DNA of 64,000 bases from G965215145 sp965215145 (GTDB lineage Bacteria; Bacteroidota; Rhodothermia; Rhodothermales; JANQRZ01): contig OZ244038.1 of the NCBI GenBank assembly GCA_965215145.1, positions 3,596,001 through 3,660,000 of the forward strand. The letters run 5' to 3'. Positions 9,501 through 17,408 of this stretch are shown here, in pieces; the stretch's first letter is position 1, and every line of letters starts with the position of its first letter. The notes under the pieces were generated by a model. The model saw only the letters and a program-made list of their open reading frames with translations, was not told the origin of the DNA and searched no databases. Made by a program: the position numbers and the translations under genes.

Positions 9501-11757
9501 CGAGGCCGAGGGGCGCATCTCCGGCCCCGCCGGCGGCCCCATCGCCCTCGACGTGCGCACCGCCGCCGAGCGGCTGACCTACGGCGACCTCGGCGCGGCC
9601 CGCCTCGACGCCAGCGTCAACGGGGAGTACGTCCCCGCAGCCGACGTGCCCTTCCGCGGCAAGGCCCGCGTCCAGTTCGGCTTCCTCGCGCTGCCGCAGC
9701 TCAACCTCCAGTCCGGCGACGTCGACTTCGCCTACCTCGACAGCACGCTCGTCGCCGACGGCGAGGTCGTCGTGGACGGCACGCGCGACCTCGCGTTCAA
9801 CCTCCGCACCGAGGGGCTCTCGGACGAGGAGGGGCCGGGCAACCAGATCCGCCTCGAGAGCCTCGGCCTGAACGTGGACGGCGAGCGGTGGGAGCTGCTC
9901 CAGCCGGCGCGGATCACGCTGGCCGAGGGCCGGGTGCGGGTCCGCAACTTCCTCCTCTTCTCCGACGACCAGCAGATCGCCGCCGACGGCGTAATCGACC
10001 TCGACGGCGAGCAGAGCTTCGTGCTGACCGCCGAGGGCGTCCGCCTCGACCCCTTCACCGACCTCGTCGGCTACGACGGCGTCGGCGGCGTGCTGACGAC
10101 GAACCTCAGCCTCACCGGCCCCGCCGCCGAGCCCAACGTCGACGGCGACATCCGGATCGAGGACGTGACCAGCGGCGGCGAGACCGTCGGCGCGCTCGAC
10201 CTCGACCTCGCCTACGACGACCGCCGGCTCACGCTCGCCATGCTGCTGGAGCACGTCTCCGGGCAGGAGCTCACGGCCGAGGGCTCGCTCCCCATCGACC
10301 TCCGCCTCGCCACCGACAGCACCGCCGTCGGCGCCGCCGAGGCCGAGCCGTCGGCCGACGTCGACCTCGTCGTCCGCGCCGACTCCTTCCCCGTCGCGTG
10401 GGCCGAGCCGTTCCTCCCGCCGGACCGGTTCACCGAGGTCGGCGGCGCGCTGACGGTCGACGCCCGCGTGACCGGCACGCAGGGGGACCCCCAGCTCGGC
10501 GGGAGCCTCCGGCTGAGCGACGGCCGCCTCGGCCTCATCACCACCGGCACCGTCTACCGCGACGCCACGTTCGTCCTCGACCTCGACGGCAACACGGCCC
10601 GGATCGCCGAGGCGCGCCTGAGCGACGGGGCCGGGGGGACGTTCGAGGCCGACGGCACCATCACCCTGCCGCAGCTCTCCGTCGGCGAGCTCGCCATCGC
10701 GATGACGATGGACGCCTTCCGCGCGATGGACACCCGGACCTACGACGAGCTCCGCCTCACGGCCACCCCCCTCGACGCGCTCACCTTCACCGGCACCCTC
10801 TCCGAGCCCGTCCTCACGGGCGCCGTCACCCTCGCCTCCGGCGACATCTACCTGACGGACGAGCTCTCCGGGCCGGACCTCGCCGACATCGAGCTCTCCG
10901 AGGCCGAGGTCCAGCGCGTCGAGGCCACCTTCGGCGTCCGCATCACCGAGGCCGACACGGCGCAGTCGGCGTTCGTCGAGAGCCTCGACCTCGACCTCGC
11001 CGTGGACATCAGCCGGGGCGTGTGGCTGCGGAGCAACCAGAACCCGGCGTTCGACATCGAGTTCGCGGGGACGATCGACGTGGAGAAGGAGCCCGGCGGG
11101 GAGAACCAGCTCTTCGGCACCATCGACGTGACCCGCGGGCGCGTCGAGATCCCGACGGTGGGGCGCGCCTTCCGGATCGGCGACGAGGAGGGGACCTACG
11201 GGCGGCTCGTCTTCAACGGCCCCGTGCCGGAGACGGTGATCGACCTCCGCGCGGGGTTCGAGGCGCCGGCGCCGGGCGGGCAGGGCACCTCGGCGACCAT
11301 CTACCTCGCCTTCCAGGGGCGCCTCGCCGAGAACCCCGAGCTCACGCTCAGCGCCAACCCCCCGATGGAGCAGGGGGACATCGCCTGCGTCCTCGCCTCC
11401 GGCCGCCCCTGCGGCGACATCAACCCAGACATCGCTGGGGACCTCCTCGTGAGCCAGCTCGGCGGGATCGTCGAGGGCCTCGCCTCGAGCGGGCTGGGGC
11501 TCGACGTGGTCGAGGTCGAGCAGCGGCCGACGGGGCAGATCGTCGTCACCTTCGGGACCTACCTCGGCGACCGGCTCTACGCCGCCGCGAGCCAGCCCGT
11601 GACGCAGGCCAACGCGACGGCGCCGGGCGCGCAGGACACCTCGCGGCTGCCGGAGATCACCATCGAATACGAGCTGCTCGACTGGCTCGGGCTCCGGCTC
11701 GAGCAGCAGAACGTCTACGGCCGCGGCGGCAGCCTCCTGTTCGAGTTCGACTACTGA
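6532..11757 (+). CDS. tamB: TamB-like translocation and assembly module protein
   Basis: A 1741-residue protein with one N-terminal membrane anchor (about residues 43-62), a very long AsmA/TamB-like beta-rich body and the C-terminal TamB (DUF490) domain (roughly the last 350 residues, ending in Phe-Asp-Tyr). Such proteins bridge the periplasm and are implicated in phospholipid flow to the outer membrane and in barrel assembly. Residues about 440-870 contain several ~100-residue repeats recognisable by 'FAEPL-Y' and 'L-GLTGNP'-like phrases. The TTG at 6532 is the only start near the 5' end; a later GTG just before the anchor is an alternative. It follows its Omp85 partner. Confidence 0.88.
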   Translation: MAQTYRPHDPIEQPPPPPAEEAAGERKRSLGRRVLRGIGWFLGGLVALVVLLVVVGMILLRTEWGRQKVEGIAVEQLRALLAEGAELDVARVEGSFLTGVRILGLEVREGGEPAVAIDTLSLNYNLLTVLSREFSADDLAAAGVRVWARQRADSTWNLTRILEPAPEDDIPSDTVEAAGWTIRIAEAAVRDAAVEAHFYNPRRDSVLTAAPLALNLSGIYSGEDGAEATLDALTARLSPPVDDGVPLDVAGAGRVTATGAELSSLTVQSPRTDLRAAGRADWGGDQLTFDADLQASPLAFADVRQFTPVPLYGTAEVRLQAQGTPEDVLARLNADFEGNGTLNVNGTFSAGADGPVRYVAEGSVVDLDPGELLGNPALAGRLTADLDVDLAGADRETLSGEFDLAVRGSELGDRLIQRADLVGEMNQGRLDFTLGAAVPGARVLAEGTALPFAAVPSYDVEGELNDLDLSRLLRDPEQPGRIRRATFAVEGRGTDPQAIIAQAALRVEEGTFGEVDLAEAEIGASLARGDLVYAAEATLADGSFAAAEGTARPFAEPLVYSVEEGTLRGFDLAAVTGDTTHTDLTGTFALDGRGTDPETMTLDLSARLTDSSYGDYFIESVGFSGGLRGGEARFHVDADLGAAGALAAVGTAQPFAEPLAYEATGTMRSLDLGALTGDPANDSDLTGSFAVDGTGTDPASLAADLRLDLRDSRFRDQEITEATVRGTLRSGDLDLTVDATTPEGELTFAVAGRPFDDQLTFQLSEGSFRGLNLAALTGNPALGTSLNGRITGDFAGRDPGLSDGGGRIVLSASTINGAPLAGGLVTLDLQRGFADAEARLDFPEGAAALAFAGRPFDETPSYDVEGFLDGVDVVALTGEPAGESRVDLQFDVEGEGFDPETMTLVAEARMGRSRLPDARVDTLVADVALASGVLTLSAFDLEADFADATAGGQVALFDSTATTDLAFRADIRDGGPLNAFLAQPITVQSAEAEGRISGPAGGPIALDVRTAAERLTYGDLGAARLDASVNGEYVPAADVPFRGKARVQFGFLALPQLNLQSGDVDFAYLDSTLVADGEVVVDGTRDLAFNLRTEGLSDEEGPGNQIRLESLGLNVDGERWELLQPARITLAEGRVRVRNFLLFSDDQQIAADGVIDLDGEQSFVLTAEGVRLDPFTDLVGYDGVGGVLTTNLSLTGPAAEPNVDGDIRIEDVTSGGETVGALDLDLAYDDRRLTLAMLLEHVSGQELTAEGSLPIDLRLATDSTAVGAAEAEPSADVDLVVRADSFPVAWAEPFLPPDRFTEVGGALTVDARVTGTQGDPQLGGSLRLSDGRLGLITTGTVYRDATFVLDLDGNTARIAEARLSDGAGGTFEADGTITLPQLSVGELAIAMTMDAFRAMDTRTYDELRLTATPLDALTFTGTLSEPVLTGAVTLASGDIYLTDELSGPDLADIELSEAEVQRVEATFGVRITEADTAQSAFVESLDLDLAVDISRGVWLRSNQNPAFDIEFAGTIDVEKEPGGENQLFGTIDVTRGRVEIPTVGRAFRIGDEEGTYGRLVFNGPVPETVIDLRAGFEAPAPGGQGTSATIYLAFQGRLAENPELTLSANPPMEQGDIACVLASGRPCGDINPDIAGDLLVSQLGGIVEGLASSGLGLDVVEVEQRPTGQIVVTFGTYLGDRLYAAASQPVTQANATAPGAQDTSRLPEITIEYELLDWLGLRLEQQNVYGRGGSLLFEFDY

Positions 11758-11758
11758 C

Positions 11759-11780
11759 CCAGCCCGACGAGTCGGGCTGG
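11759..11780 (+). terminator. Hairpin after tamB
   Basis: A perfect ten-base stem (arm CCAGCCCGAC) with a two-base loop begins right after the tamB stop. There is no T-tract, so it may be a processing or attenuation hairpin rather than a simple intrinsic terminator. Confidence 0.5.
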
Positions 11781-11817
11781 CGGCCTGCACGGAGCCGGCC
11801 ACCTCTGGCGTTCGGCG

Positions 11818-11827
11818 TATACTTTCG
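11818..11827 (+). promoter_or_regulatory. Bacteroidota-like -7 box upstream of mlaE
   Basis: TATACTTTCG lies 21 bases before the mlaE ATG. Similar TA..CTTT boxes occur before mlaD (13983), the gene at 16563, tRNA-Leu (39705) and the kinase (51473), resembling the TAnnTTTG -7 element of Bacteroidota. Confidence 0.5.
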
Positions 11828-11848
11828 CCCCCGCTGCCCCGCCTGCCG

Positions 11849-12973
11849 ATGCCCGACGCCCCGCTCGACCCGCCGCCGCGCCGGAACGAGCCGTTCCCCC
11901 GGCCCGTGGACGACCCCGGCCCGGAGGAGCTCCCCCACCCCGGCCCCGACCCGGCCGCCGACACGCCGGGCACCGACGCTGCGGACGCCCCGGAGGGCGG
12001 GGGGATGCTCGCCGGCCGCCGCCGCCACGTCAGCGACGCTCCGGACCGCGCCGTGGCGCGCGTCACCGCCGTCGAGCCCGGCGCCGAGGGCCGCTCCTTC
12101 GCCGAGCGCCGGGCGACGGTACGCAAGGCGAAGGTCGAGGAGAAGATCCTCCGTGAGAAGAGCCTCGCCGAGCGGGCCGTCGAGCGGTTCCGCCACTCGC
12201 AGAGCGTGCTCTACGCCTTCCTCGACGAGGCCGGCCGGCTGTTCGCCTTCACCGGGCAGTTCTTCGCGCGCTTCTGGCGGCGGCCGTTCGAGTTCCGGGA
12301 GCTCCTGAACCAGATGGACGAGGCCGGCTCGAAGAGCTTCCTGCTCGCCGGCGTGACGGGCCTCGCCATCGGCGTCGTGCTCGCGATGCAGAGCCGGGGG
12401 ACACTCGCCCGCTTCGGCGCCGAGGCGTTCCTCCCGAGCATGCTCGCGCTCTCGGTGTTCAAGGAGATCGGCCCCGTCCTCACCAGCCTCGTGCTGGCCG
12501 GGCGGCTCGGCGCCGGGTTCGCCGCCGAGCTCGGCTCGATGAAGGTCACCGAGCAGATCGACGCGATGGAGGCCGCCGCGCTCAAGCCGTTCCACTACCT
12601 CGTCGTCACCCGCGTGCTCGCCTGCGTCATCATGTTCCCCCTGATGACGATCCTCGTGGACTTCCTCGCGATGAGCGGGGGGTTCATGGAGAGCAGCCTC
12701 TCCTCGAACATGGACTGGCGCGTCTTCATCGACACCGCCTTCTCCTCGATGCGCTTCGTGGACATCGTCGTCGACACGCTGAAGACGAGCATCTTCGGGT
12801 TCATCGTCGGGATCGTCGCGTGCTTCCTCGGCTACACCGTCCGCGGCGGCACCCGCGAGGTCGGGCAGAGCGCGATGCAGGCCGTCGTGCTGTCGAGCCT
12901 GCTGATCCTCATCGCCGACGTCATCGTCGTCCGGATCTCGCTGATGATCTTCGGCGACATCTCCGGCGGGTGA
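11849..12973 (+). CDS. mlaE: MlaE-type lipid ABC transporter permease
   Basis: Permease of an Mla-type phospholipid transporter acting at the inner membrane with MlaF and the MCE protein encoded next. Residues about 155-374 carry the MlaE domain with its five hydrophobic segments and the signature region FKEIGPVLTSLVLAGRLGAG, where it engages the ATPase. The first ~100 residues are a Pro/Asp/Arg-rich extension not expected in a typical ~260-residue MlaE; translation could begin later, but no better start is evident and the promoter box supports 11849. It is separated from mlaF by 84 bases containing a seven-base repeat array. Confidence 0.9.
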   Translation: MPDAPLDPPPRRNEPFPRPVDDPGPEELPHPGPDPAADTPGTDAADAPEGGGMLAGRRRHVSDAPDRAVARVTAVEPGAEGRSFAERRATVRKAKVEEKILREKSLAERAVERFRHSQSVLYAFLDEAGRLFAFTGQFFARFWRRPFEFRELLNQMDEAGSKSFLLAGVTGLAIGVVLAMQSRGTLARFGAEAFLPSMLALSVFKEIGPVLTSLVLAGRLGAGFAAELGSMKVTEQIDAMEAAALKPFHYLVVTRVLACVIMFPLMTILVDFLAMSGGFMESSLSSNMDWRVFIDTAFSSMRFVDIVVDTLKTSIFGFIVGIVACFLGYTVRGGTREVGQSAMQAVVLSSLLILIADVIVVRISLMIFGDISGG

Positions 12974-12977
12974 TTCT

Positions 12978-13042
12978 GGAGGATGGAAGATCGAGGATGG
13001 AGGAGAGCGGCTCCATCTTCTATCCTCTACCCTCCTTCCACC
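12978..13042 (+). repeat. Inverted pair of seven-base tandem arrays between mlaE and mlaF
   Basis: Purine-rich units (GGAGGAT, GGAAGAT) run in sevens from 12978 to about 13005. After an eight-base gap, pyrimidine-rich units (ATCTTCT, ATCCTCT) run in sevens from 13015 to 13042. The halves can pair imperfectly through GATGGAG and CTCCATC. Confidence 0.7.
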
Positions 13043-13057
13043 GCCATAGCATCGCCC

Positions 13058-13876
13058 ATGCTCGAACCCTCTCAGACCAGCAGGACCGCCGAGCCCATCA
13101 CCGGCGGCTCCGAGCCGCCGCCGGAGGACGTGATGATCCAGATCCGCGGGCTCCACAAGGGGTTCGGGCAGAAGGAGGTCCTCCGCGGCATCTCGCTGAC
13201 GGTGCCGCGCGGGTCGAGCGCCGTCGTGCTCGGCGGCTCCGGCACCGGCAAGAGCGTGCTGATCCGCCACCTCGTCGGGCTGCTCCAGCCGGACCGCGGG
13301 GAGGTCTGGGTCGACGGCGAGCGCGTGGATCTCATGGACGGCGACGACCTCGACCGGCAGCGGCTCAAGATCGGCTACCTCTTCCAGGGCGGCGCCCTCT
13401 TCGACTCGATGACCGTCGAGGAGAACTTCCGGTTCTACCTCGACCGCCACACGAAGCGCTCGAAGGGGGAGAAGGCCGACCTGATCCGGGAGCTGCTGGA
13501 GGAGGTGAACCTCCCGCAGACGCTCTCGCAGTACCCGGCCGAGCTCTCCGGCGGGCAGAAGAAGCGGGTCGCCCTGGCGCGCGCGATGATCCTCCAGCCC
13601 GACATCATCCTCTACGACGAGCCCACCACCGGGCTCGACCCCGTCAGCGTCCGCGTCGTCTCGGACCTCATCGTGAAGCTCCGCGACACGCGCGGCATCA
13701 CGAGCGTCGCCATCACCCACGACCTCCTCTGCGCCGAGATCATCACGGACGAGGCCCACTTCATCGCCGAGGGCCGGTTCCTGATGAGCGGCTCGCTCGA
13801 CGAGCTCAAGCACTCCGACAACCCCACGATGGCGGAGTTCTTCTACGGCACCGACGCCTACACGCCAACGGCGTAG
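13058..13876 (+). CDS. mlaF: MlaF-type lipid ABC transporter ATP-binding protein
   Basis: A 272-residue ATPase of the Mla lipid transporter. Walker A GGSGTGKS is at residues 59-66, followed by the Q-loop in YLFQGGALF, the ABC signature ELSGGQKKR, Walker B IILYDEPTTGLDP and the H-loop ITHD. The DEPTTGLDPV run is typical of MlaF. The ATG at 13058 is chosen because the upstream open frame is made of the seven-base repeat array. It works with MlaE upstream and the MCE protein downstream. Confidence 0.93.
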   Translation: MLEPSQTSRTAEPITGGSEPPPEDVMIQIRGLHKGFGQKEVLRGISLTVPRGSSAVVLGGSGTGKSVLIRHLVGLLQPDRGEVWVDGERVDLMDGDDLDRQRLKIGYLFQGGALFDSMTVEENFRFYLDRHTKRSKGEKADLIRELLEEVNLPQTLSQYPAELSGGQKKRVALARAMILQPDIILYDEPTTGLDPVSVRVVSDLIVKLRDTRGITSVAITHDLLCAEIITDEAHFIAEGRFLMSGSLDELKHSDNPTMAEFFYGTDAYTPTA

Positions 13877-13964
13877 TGAGTCGTGGGTTGTGAGTCGTGG
13901 GTGGGCATCAGGTGCTCCCTCCACCATCCTGCGCTCCCTTACGCAATACGCACTGCGCAATACG
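13876..13964 (+). repeat. Seven-base tandem arrays between mlaF and mlaD
   Basis: Units GTGAGTC and GTGGGTT alternate from the mlaF stop to about 13903 (a 14-bp period). At 13942-13964 a second array, CGCAATA then CGCACTG, repeats the unit seen before tamB. Confidence 0.65.
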
Positions 13965-13982
13965 TCGGCGTCGCCGGCCCGT

Positions 13983-13990
13983 TATACTTC
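13983..13990 (+). promoter_or_regulatory. -7-like box upstream of mlaD
   Basis: TATACTTC lies 23 bases before the mlaD ATG and matches the box before mlaE. Confidence 0.4.
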
Positions 13991-14013
13991 CAGTCCGCCC
14001 TCCCCCTCCCGCC

Positions 14014-15156
14014 ATGAGTAAGCAAGCCCGGCTCGGCCTCATCGTCCTCGGCGGCCTCGTCGCCTTCATGACCGCCCTGTTCGTCCTGGCGAACCGGACG
14101 TTCCTCCTCTCCGACACGTACCGCCTGCAGTCCGAGTTCAACGACGTCGGCGGGCTGATCTCCGGGGCGCCCGTGCAGTACCAGGGCGTCCGCGTCGGCC
14201 GCGTGGAGTACGTCGAGCTGCCGGACGTGCCCGGCGGGCCGATCACGGTGGGGATGGCGCTCCAGACCGACGCGCGCCCCCTCGTCCGTGAGGACAGCCG
14301 CGCGGTGATCCAGGCCGACGGCCTCGTCGGCAACATGATGGTCGTGCTCACCGGCGGGAGCCGGACGCGCTCCATCGTCGAGGAGGGCGGGACGGTCCCC
14401 GGCGTGGACCCCTTCAACTTCACCGCCGTCACCGACCGGCTGTTCGAGTCCGTCGCCCGAGTCGACACCCTCACGGTGGGCTTCGCGGCGATCATGGCCG
14501 ACGTCCGCGCCGGCCGCGGCACGCTCGGCTCGTTCCTCTACGACGACCGGCTCTACGAGGAGACGGTCCTGACGACGCAGGAGACCCGCGCCACGCTGCA
14601 GCGCCTCGGCAACCAGGCCGACGCCATCGTGGGCCTCGTCGGCGAGGCCTCGGAGAACCTCAACGACATCATCGAGAAGGTCAACACCGGCGACGGCACG
14701 CTCGCCCAGATCCTCAACGACGACGCGATCTACGAGGAGCTCCGCACGGCGACGACCGCGTTCAGCGCCGCCGCCGCCGACATCGAGACGGTGACGGACC
14801 GGGCGGAGTACGCCGCCGGCTGGGCCGGGCTCGCCATGTTCCGCCTCGCCGAGAACATGGAGGCGCTGAAGGAGAACTGGTTCTTCAAGGGGTACTACGA
14901 GCAGCGCGGCTACCGCGAGCAGGCCGCCTTCGAGATCCGCGAGCAGGCGCTCTCGGAGACGTTCAAGGCGCTGGAGGACCGGGACCGCGAGCTGTACGAG
15001 CGCGAGCGGGAGGTCGAGGCGCGCGAGGCGGAGCTCGGCCTCGTGCCGGCCCTCGAGCCCGACGTGGCCCTGGAGCCCGATGCGGACCCCGAGCCGGCGG
15101 AGCGGAACACGTCAGACGCCGATGGAGAGGACACGGAGGCCGGCGGCTCGGAGTAG
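14014..15156 (+). CDS. mlaD: MCE-domain lipid-binding protein (MlaD type)
   Basis: A 380-residue periplasmic subunit of the Mla transporter. One N-terminal membrane helix (residues 7-25) anchors it, the MCE domain follows (about 33-115, with the V-x-Y-x-G-V-x-V-G pattern), then an alpha-helical region (about 140-290) and an acidic, coiled tail (330-380). The length is that of single-MCE proteins with a helical extension rather than the 183-residue E. coli MlaD. The ATG at 14014 precedes the anchor directly. It completes an mlaE-mlaF-mlaD set. Confidence 0.9.
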   Translation: MSKQARLGLIVLGGLVAFMTALFVLANRTFLLSDTYRLQSEFNDVGGLISGAPVQYQGVRVGRVEYVELPDVPGGPITVGMALQTDARPLVREDSRAVIQADGLVGNMMVVLTGGSRTRSIVEEGGTVPGVDPFNFTAVTDRLFESVARVDTLTVGFAAIMADVRAGRGTLGSFLYDDRLYEETVLTTQETRATLQRLGNQADAIVGLVGEASENLNDIIEKVNTGDGTLAQILNDDAIYEELRTATTAFSAAAADIETVTDRAEYAAGWAGLAMFRLAENMEALKENWFFKGYYEQRGYREQAAFEIREQALSETFKALEDRDRELYEREREVEAREAELGLVPALEPDVALEPDADPEPAERNTSDADGEDTEAGGSE

Positions 15157-15186
15157 CAGCAACCGCCGGTCGCCCTCGGGGTTGTA

Positions 15187-15196
15187 GGGGCGCCCC
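15187..15196 (+). repeat. Short copy of the TAGGGGCG palindrome family
   Basis: GTAGGGGCGCCCCCT after mlaD keeps the constant end of the family but has almost no variable arm. It is likely a truncated copy. Confidence 0.4.
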
Positions 15197-15213
15197 CTCC
15201 CCACCCCCCTCCC

Positions 15214-16509
15214 ATGCCCCCTCCTCCCGAGCCGGAGCCCATCGCGCCGACGCGCACGCTGGTCTTCCAGGCCGTGCTGCTGGTCGGCGGCCTCCTCGCG
15301 CTGACGGCGCTGACGGTCGGGCTCGGGGTGGTGCACGCGCCGCTGGTGCTGGGGGCCGTCGGCGGCGTGCTGCTGTGGCCGCTGCGGGCGCACCGCCCGG
15401 TGCGGGCGCTGCTGGCGGCCGGGGGGCTCGTGCTGCTGTGGTGGTTCGCGGTGACCCTCGGCGGCGTGCTGGCGCCGTTCCTCGTGGTCTACATCCTCGC
15501 GTGGCTGTTCAACCCGGCCGTTGAGGCGGCGGCGCGGCGGTGGCGCGTGCCGCGCTGGGTGTCGTCGCTGGTGCTGACGCTGCTGGCGGTAGGCGCGCTG
15601 GTAGGCGTCCTCGTGTTCCTCGTCCCGAACGTGCTCGGGCGGATCGAGGCGCTGGCGACGGGGCTCCTCGAGAGCGTGGCGGACGTCGAGGCGTTCATCC
15701 TCGAGAGCCGGCTGGTGGGGTACCTCGAGGAGAACGGATTCACGACGCGGGCCGAGCTCGAGCGGCAGCTCGGCGAGGCGCTCCCGGAGGTCGGCGCCGT
15801 GGTGGAGCAGATCCCGCTCGCGCTCCAGGCCGTGTTCAACTCGGTCTCGACGATCCTCGCGCTCGTCACCGTCCTCACGCTCATCCCCGTCCTCCTCTAC
15901 TACACCCTCCGCGACTACCCCACCATCGAGCGCGCCATCATCGAGCTGTTCCCGACGGTGGGCGGGCGGCGGGCGTACCTCGGCCGGGCGGCGGGGATCG
16001 TGGGGTCGTACCTCCGGGGGCAGATCATCATCTCGGCCATCGCCGCCTTCAACATCGGGCTGTTCCTGACGGTGCTCGGCGTGCCGTTCTCGCTGCTGAT
16101 CGGGCTGCTGGCGGGGCTGTTCAACATGATCCCCAACGTCGGGGCCGTGCTGACGAACGTGGTGGGGGTGCTGATCGCGCTCGTGTTCGGGACGACGGTG
16201 GACGCCGTCGCGGTGCTGGGGGTGGTCGGCGCGCAGCAGCTCCTGGAGGGGGCCGTGCTGGCGCCGAACATCATGAGCCACCAGGTCGGGCTCCACCCGA
16301 TCCTGATCATCCTGTCGCTCCTCGTCTTCGGCGCGGCGATGGGGCTGGTGGGCCTCCTGATCGCCGTGCCGGTGACGGCGCTGGCGGTGACGTTCTACCA
16401 GAGCTACCGGGAGGCGATGACGCTGGAGCTGACGGAGCTCGCCGCGCCCGCGGAGCCCGAGCCGCGGGCGCTCTCGGAGCCCGCGCCCGTGGACGTGACC
16501 CCGACGTGA
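15214..16509 (+). CDS. AI-2E family transporter (PF01594)
   Basis: A 431-residue polytopic membrane protein with about seven or eight hydrophobic segments, including the family's long soluble insertion (about residues 150-210) and the C-terminal GLFNMIPNVGAVLTNVVGVL-like segment. Family members have been linked to autoinducer-2 export, ion antiport or other functions, so the substrate is open. The Pro-rich N-terminus and charged tail are probably cytoplasmic. It lies 57 bases after mlaD on the same strand. Confidence 0.85.
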   Translation: MPPPPEPEPIAPTRTLVFQAVLLVGGLLALTALTVGLGVVHAPLVLGAVGGVLLWPLRAHRPVRALLAAGGLVLLWWFAVTLGGVLAPFLVVYILAWLFNPAVEAAARRWRVPRWVSSLVLTLLAVGALVGVLVFLVPNVLGRIEALATGLLESVADVEAFILESRLVGYLEENGFTTRAELERQLGEALPEVGAVVEQIPLALQAVFNSVSTILALVTVLTLIPVLLYYTLRDYPTIERAIIELFPTVGGRRAYLGRAAGIVGSYLRGQIIISAIAAFNIGLFLTVLGVPFSLLIGLLAGLFNMIPNVGAVLTNVVGVLIALVFGTTVDAVAVLGVVGAQQLLEGAVLAPNIMSHQVGLHPILIILSLLVFGAAMGLVGLLIAVPVTALAVTFYQSYREAMTLELTELAAPAEPEPRALSEPAPVDVTPT

Positions 16510-16531
16510 CGGGGGGAACCCGCCCGTCCGC

Positions 16532-16539
16532 TATCTTCG
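16532..16539 (+). promoter_or_regulatory. -7-like box upstream of the gene at 16563
   Basis: TATCTTCG lies 23 bases before the GTG start, similar to the boxes before mlaE and tRNA-Leu. Confidence 0.4.
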
Positions 16540-16562
16540 CCTCTCGCTCCGGCCCCGCCCCC

Positions 16563-17141
16563 GTGTCCGCGCCGTCCTTCTCCTGCACCGTCCCCCGCCG
16601 GTTTGACCCGACGCGCTCGGTGCTGGGCCACGCGCTCCGCCGGGGCGCCGCCGACGCGCGGCACGCCGAGGCGCGCTACCTCACGGCCGTCGTGCTGCTC
16701 GGCGCGGTGGGGATGCTGGCGGGGCAGTGGACGTGGCTCGCCTTCGTCCGCACCCCCGACGCCGCGACGGCCTCGCTGTACTTCGCCGCGCAGGCGGCCG
16801 GGGTGCTGGGCTTCGCGCTGCTCGCGCTGTGGGGGTGGCGGCCTGCCCTGCACGTGTCGCTGCGGCAGGGCGCGCTCCACGTCCGGCAGGGGGACGACGC
16901 GCTCGCCGTCGGCATCGGGGCCTTGGCCGACGCGCGCCGCGCCGACGCCGCCGAGGTCCACACCCACTGGCGCCTTTATGCCCGCACCCGCGCCTTCATA
17001 GGCCGCTCGGGCGAGGCCCTCGTCTTCCGCCTCCCCGACGGCGCGCCCGTCGTGCTCGCCCTGCCGACGGACGCGCTGGACGCGCTGGAAGCGGCGCTCG
17101 CGGAGGTGGCGGTGGAGGAGGCCGTCGGCATCGCGGCGTAG
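16563..17141 (+). CDS. Two-helix membrane protein with a PH-like soluble domain, function unknown
   Basis: A 192-residue protein that I do not recognise as a named family. Two hydrophobic helices (about residues 36-60 and 69-91) form a hairpin. They are followed by a ~95-residue beta-rich domain of alternating charged and hydrophobic strands, in the manner of bacterial PH-like membrane proteins. The GTG at 16563 is preferred because a TATCTTCG promoter-like box sits 23 bases upstream and because the frame before it overlaps the AI-2E gene. Confidence 0.6.
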   Translation: MSAPSFSCTVPRRFDPTRSVLGHALRRGAADARHAEARYLTAVVLLGAVGMLAGQWTWLAFVRTPDAATASLYFAAQAAGVLGFALLALWGWRPALHVSLRQGALHVRQGDDALAVGIGALADARRADAAEVHTHWRLYARTRAFIGRSGEALVFRLPDGAPVVLALPTDALDALEAALAEVAVEEAVGIAA

Positions 17142-17242
17142 CGGCCGGGGCTCGCCTGCGGGGAACACGTGGCACGTGTCGTCGGGCACGCCAGCGGCGT
17201 ACCCCTATGTCCTCATGCCTGGCACGGCGGTAGCTCTGAGCC

Positions 17243-17266
17243 GGGCGCGACATGTCGCGCCCCTAC
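17243..17266. repeat. TAGGGGCG-family palindrome
   Basis: A perfect 20-base palindrome (arm GGGCGCGACA) followed by the constant CTAC end. A second, unrelated hairpin (stem AGCGGAGCG) lies at 17316-17338 in the same spacer. Confidence 0.75.
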
Positions 17267-17365
17267 GGGTGCCTATGGAGGACGCGACGCCAGCCCCTCC
17301 ACCGGGCGACCACCCAGCGGAGCGACCTGCGCTCCGCTCACCCGTACGGGCGCCTCTAGGGTCAG

Positions 17366-17374
17366 TAAATTTTG
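17366..17374 (+). promoter_or_regulatory. -7-like box upstream of tgt
   Basis: TAAATTTTG lies 34 bases before the tgt ATG, a clear AT dip in a GC-rich spacer. Between it and the ATG, three units of the type CCATCCC step in sevens directly up to the start codon (17388-17408). Confidence 0.45.
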
Positions 17375-17408
17375 CGGTTTTGCTTGTCCATCCCCCATCC
17401 CCCCTCCC

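Noticed and set aside
15540..16500. Arg/Gly-rich plus-strand frame joined upstream of the membrane protein at 16563
   Set aside because: It overlaps the AI-2E gene in another frame and has shadow composition. Only the part after 16563 has membrane helices.
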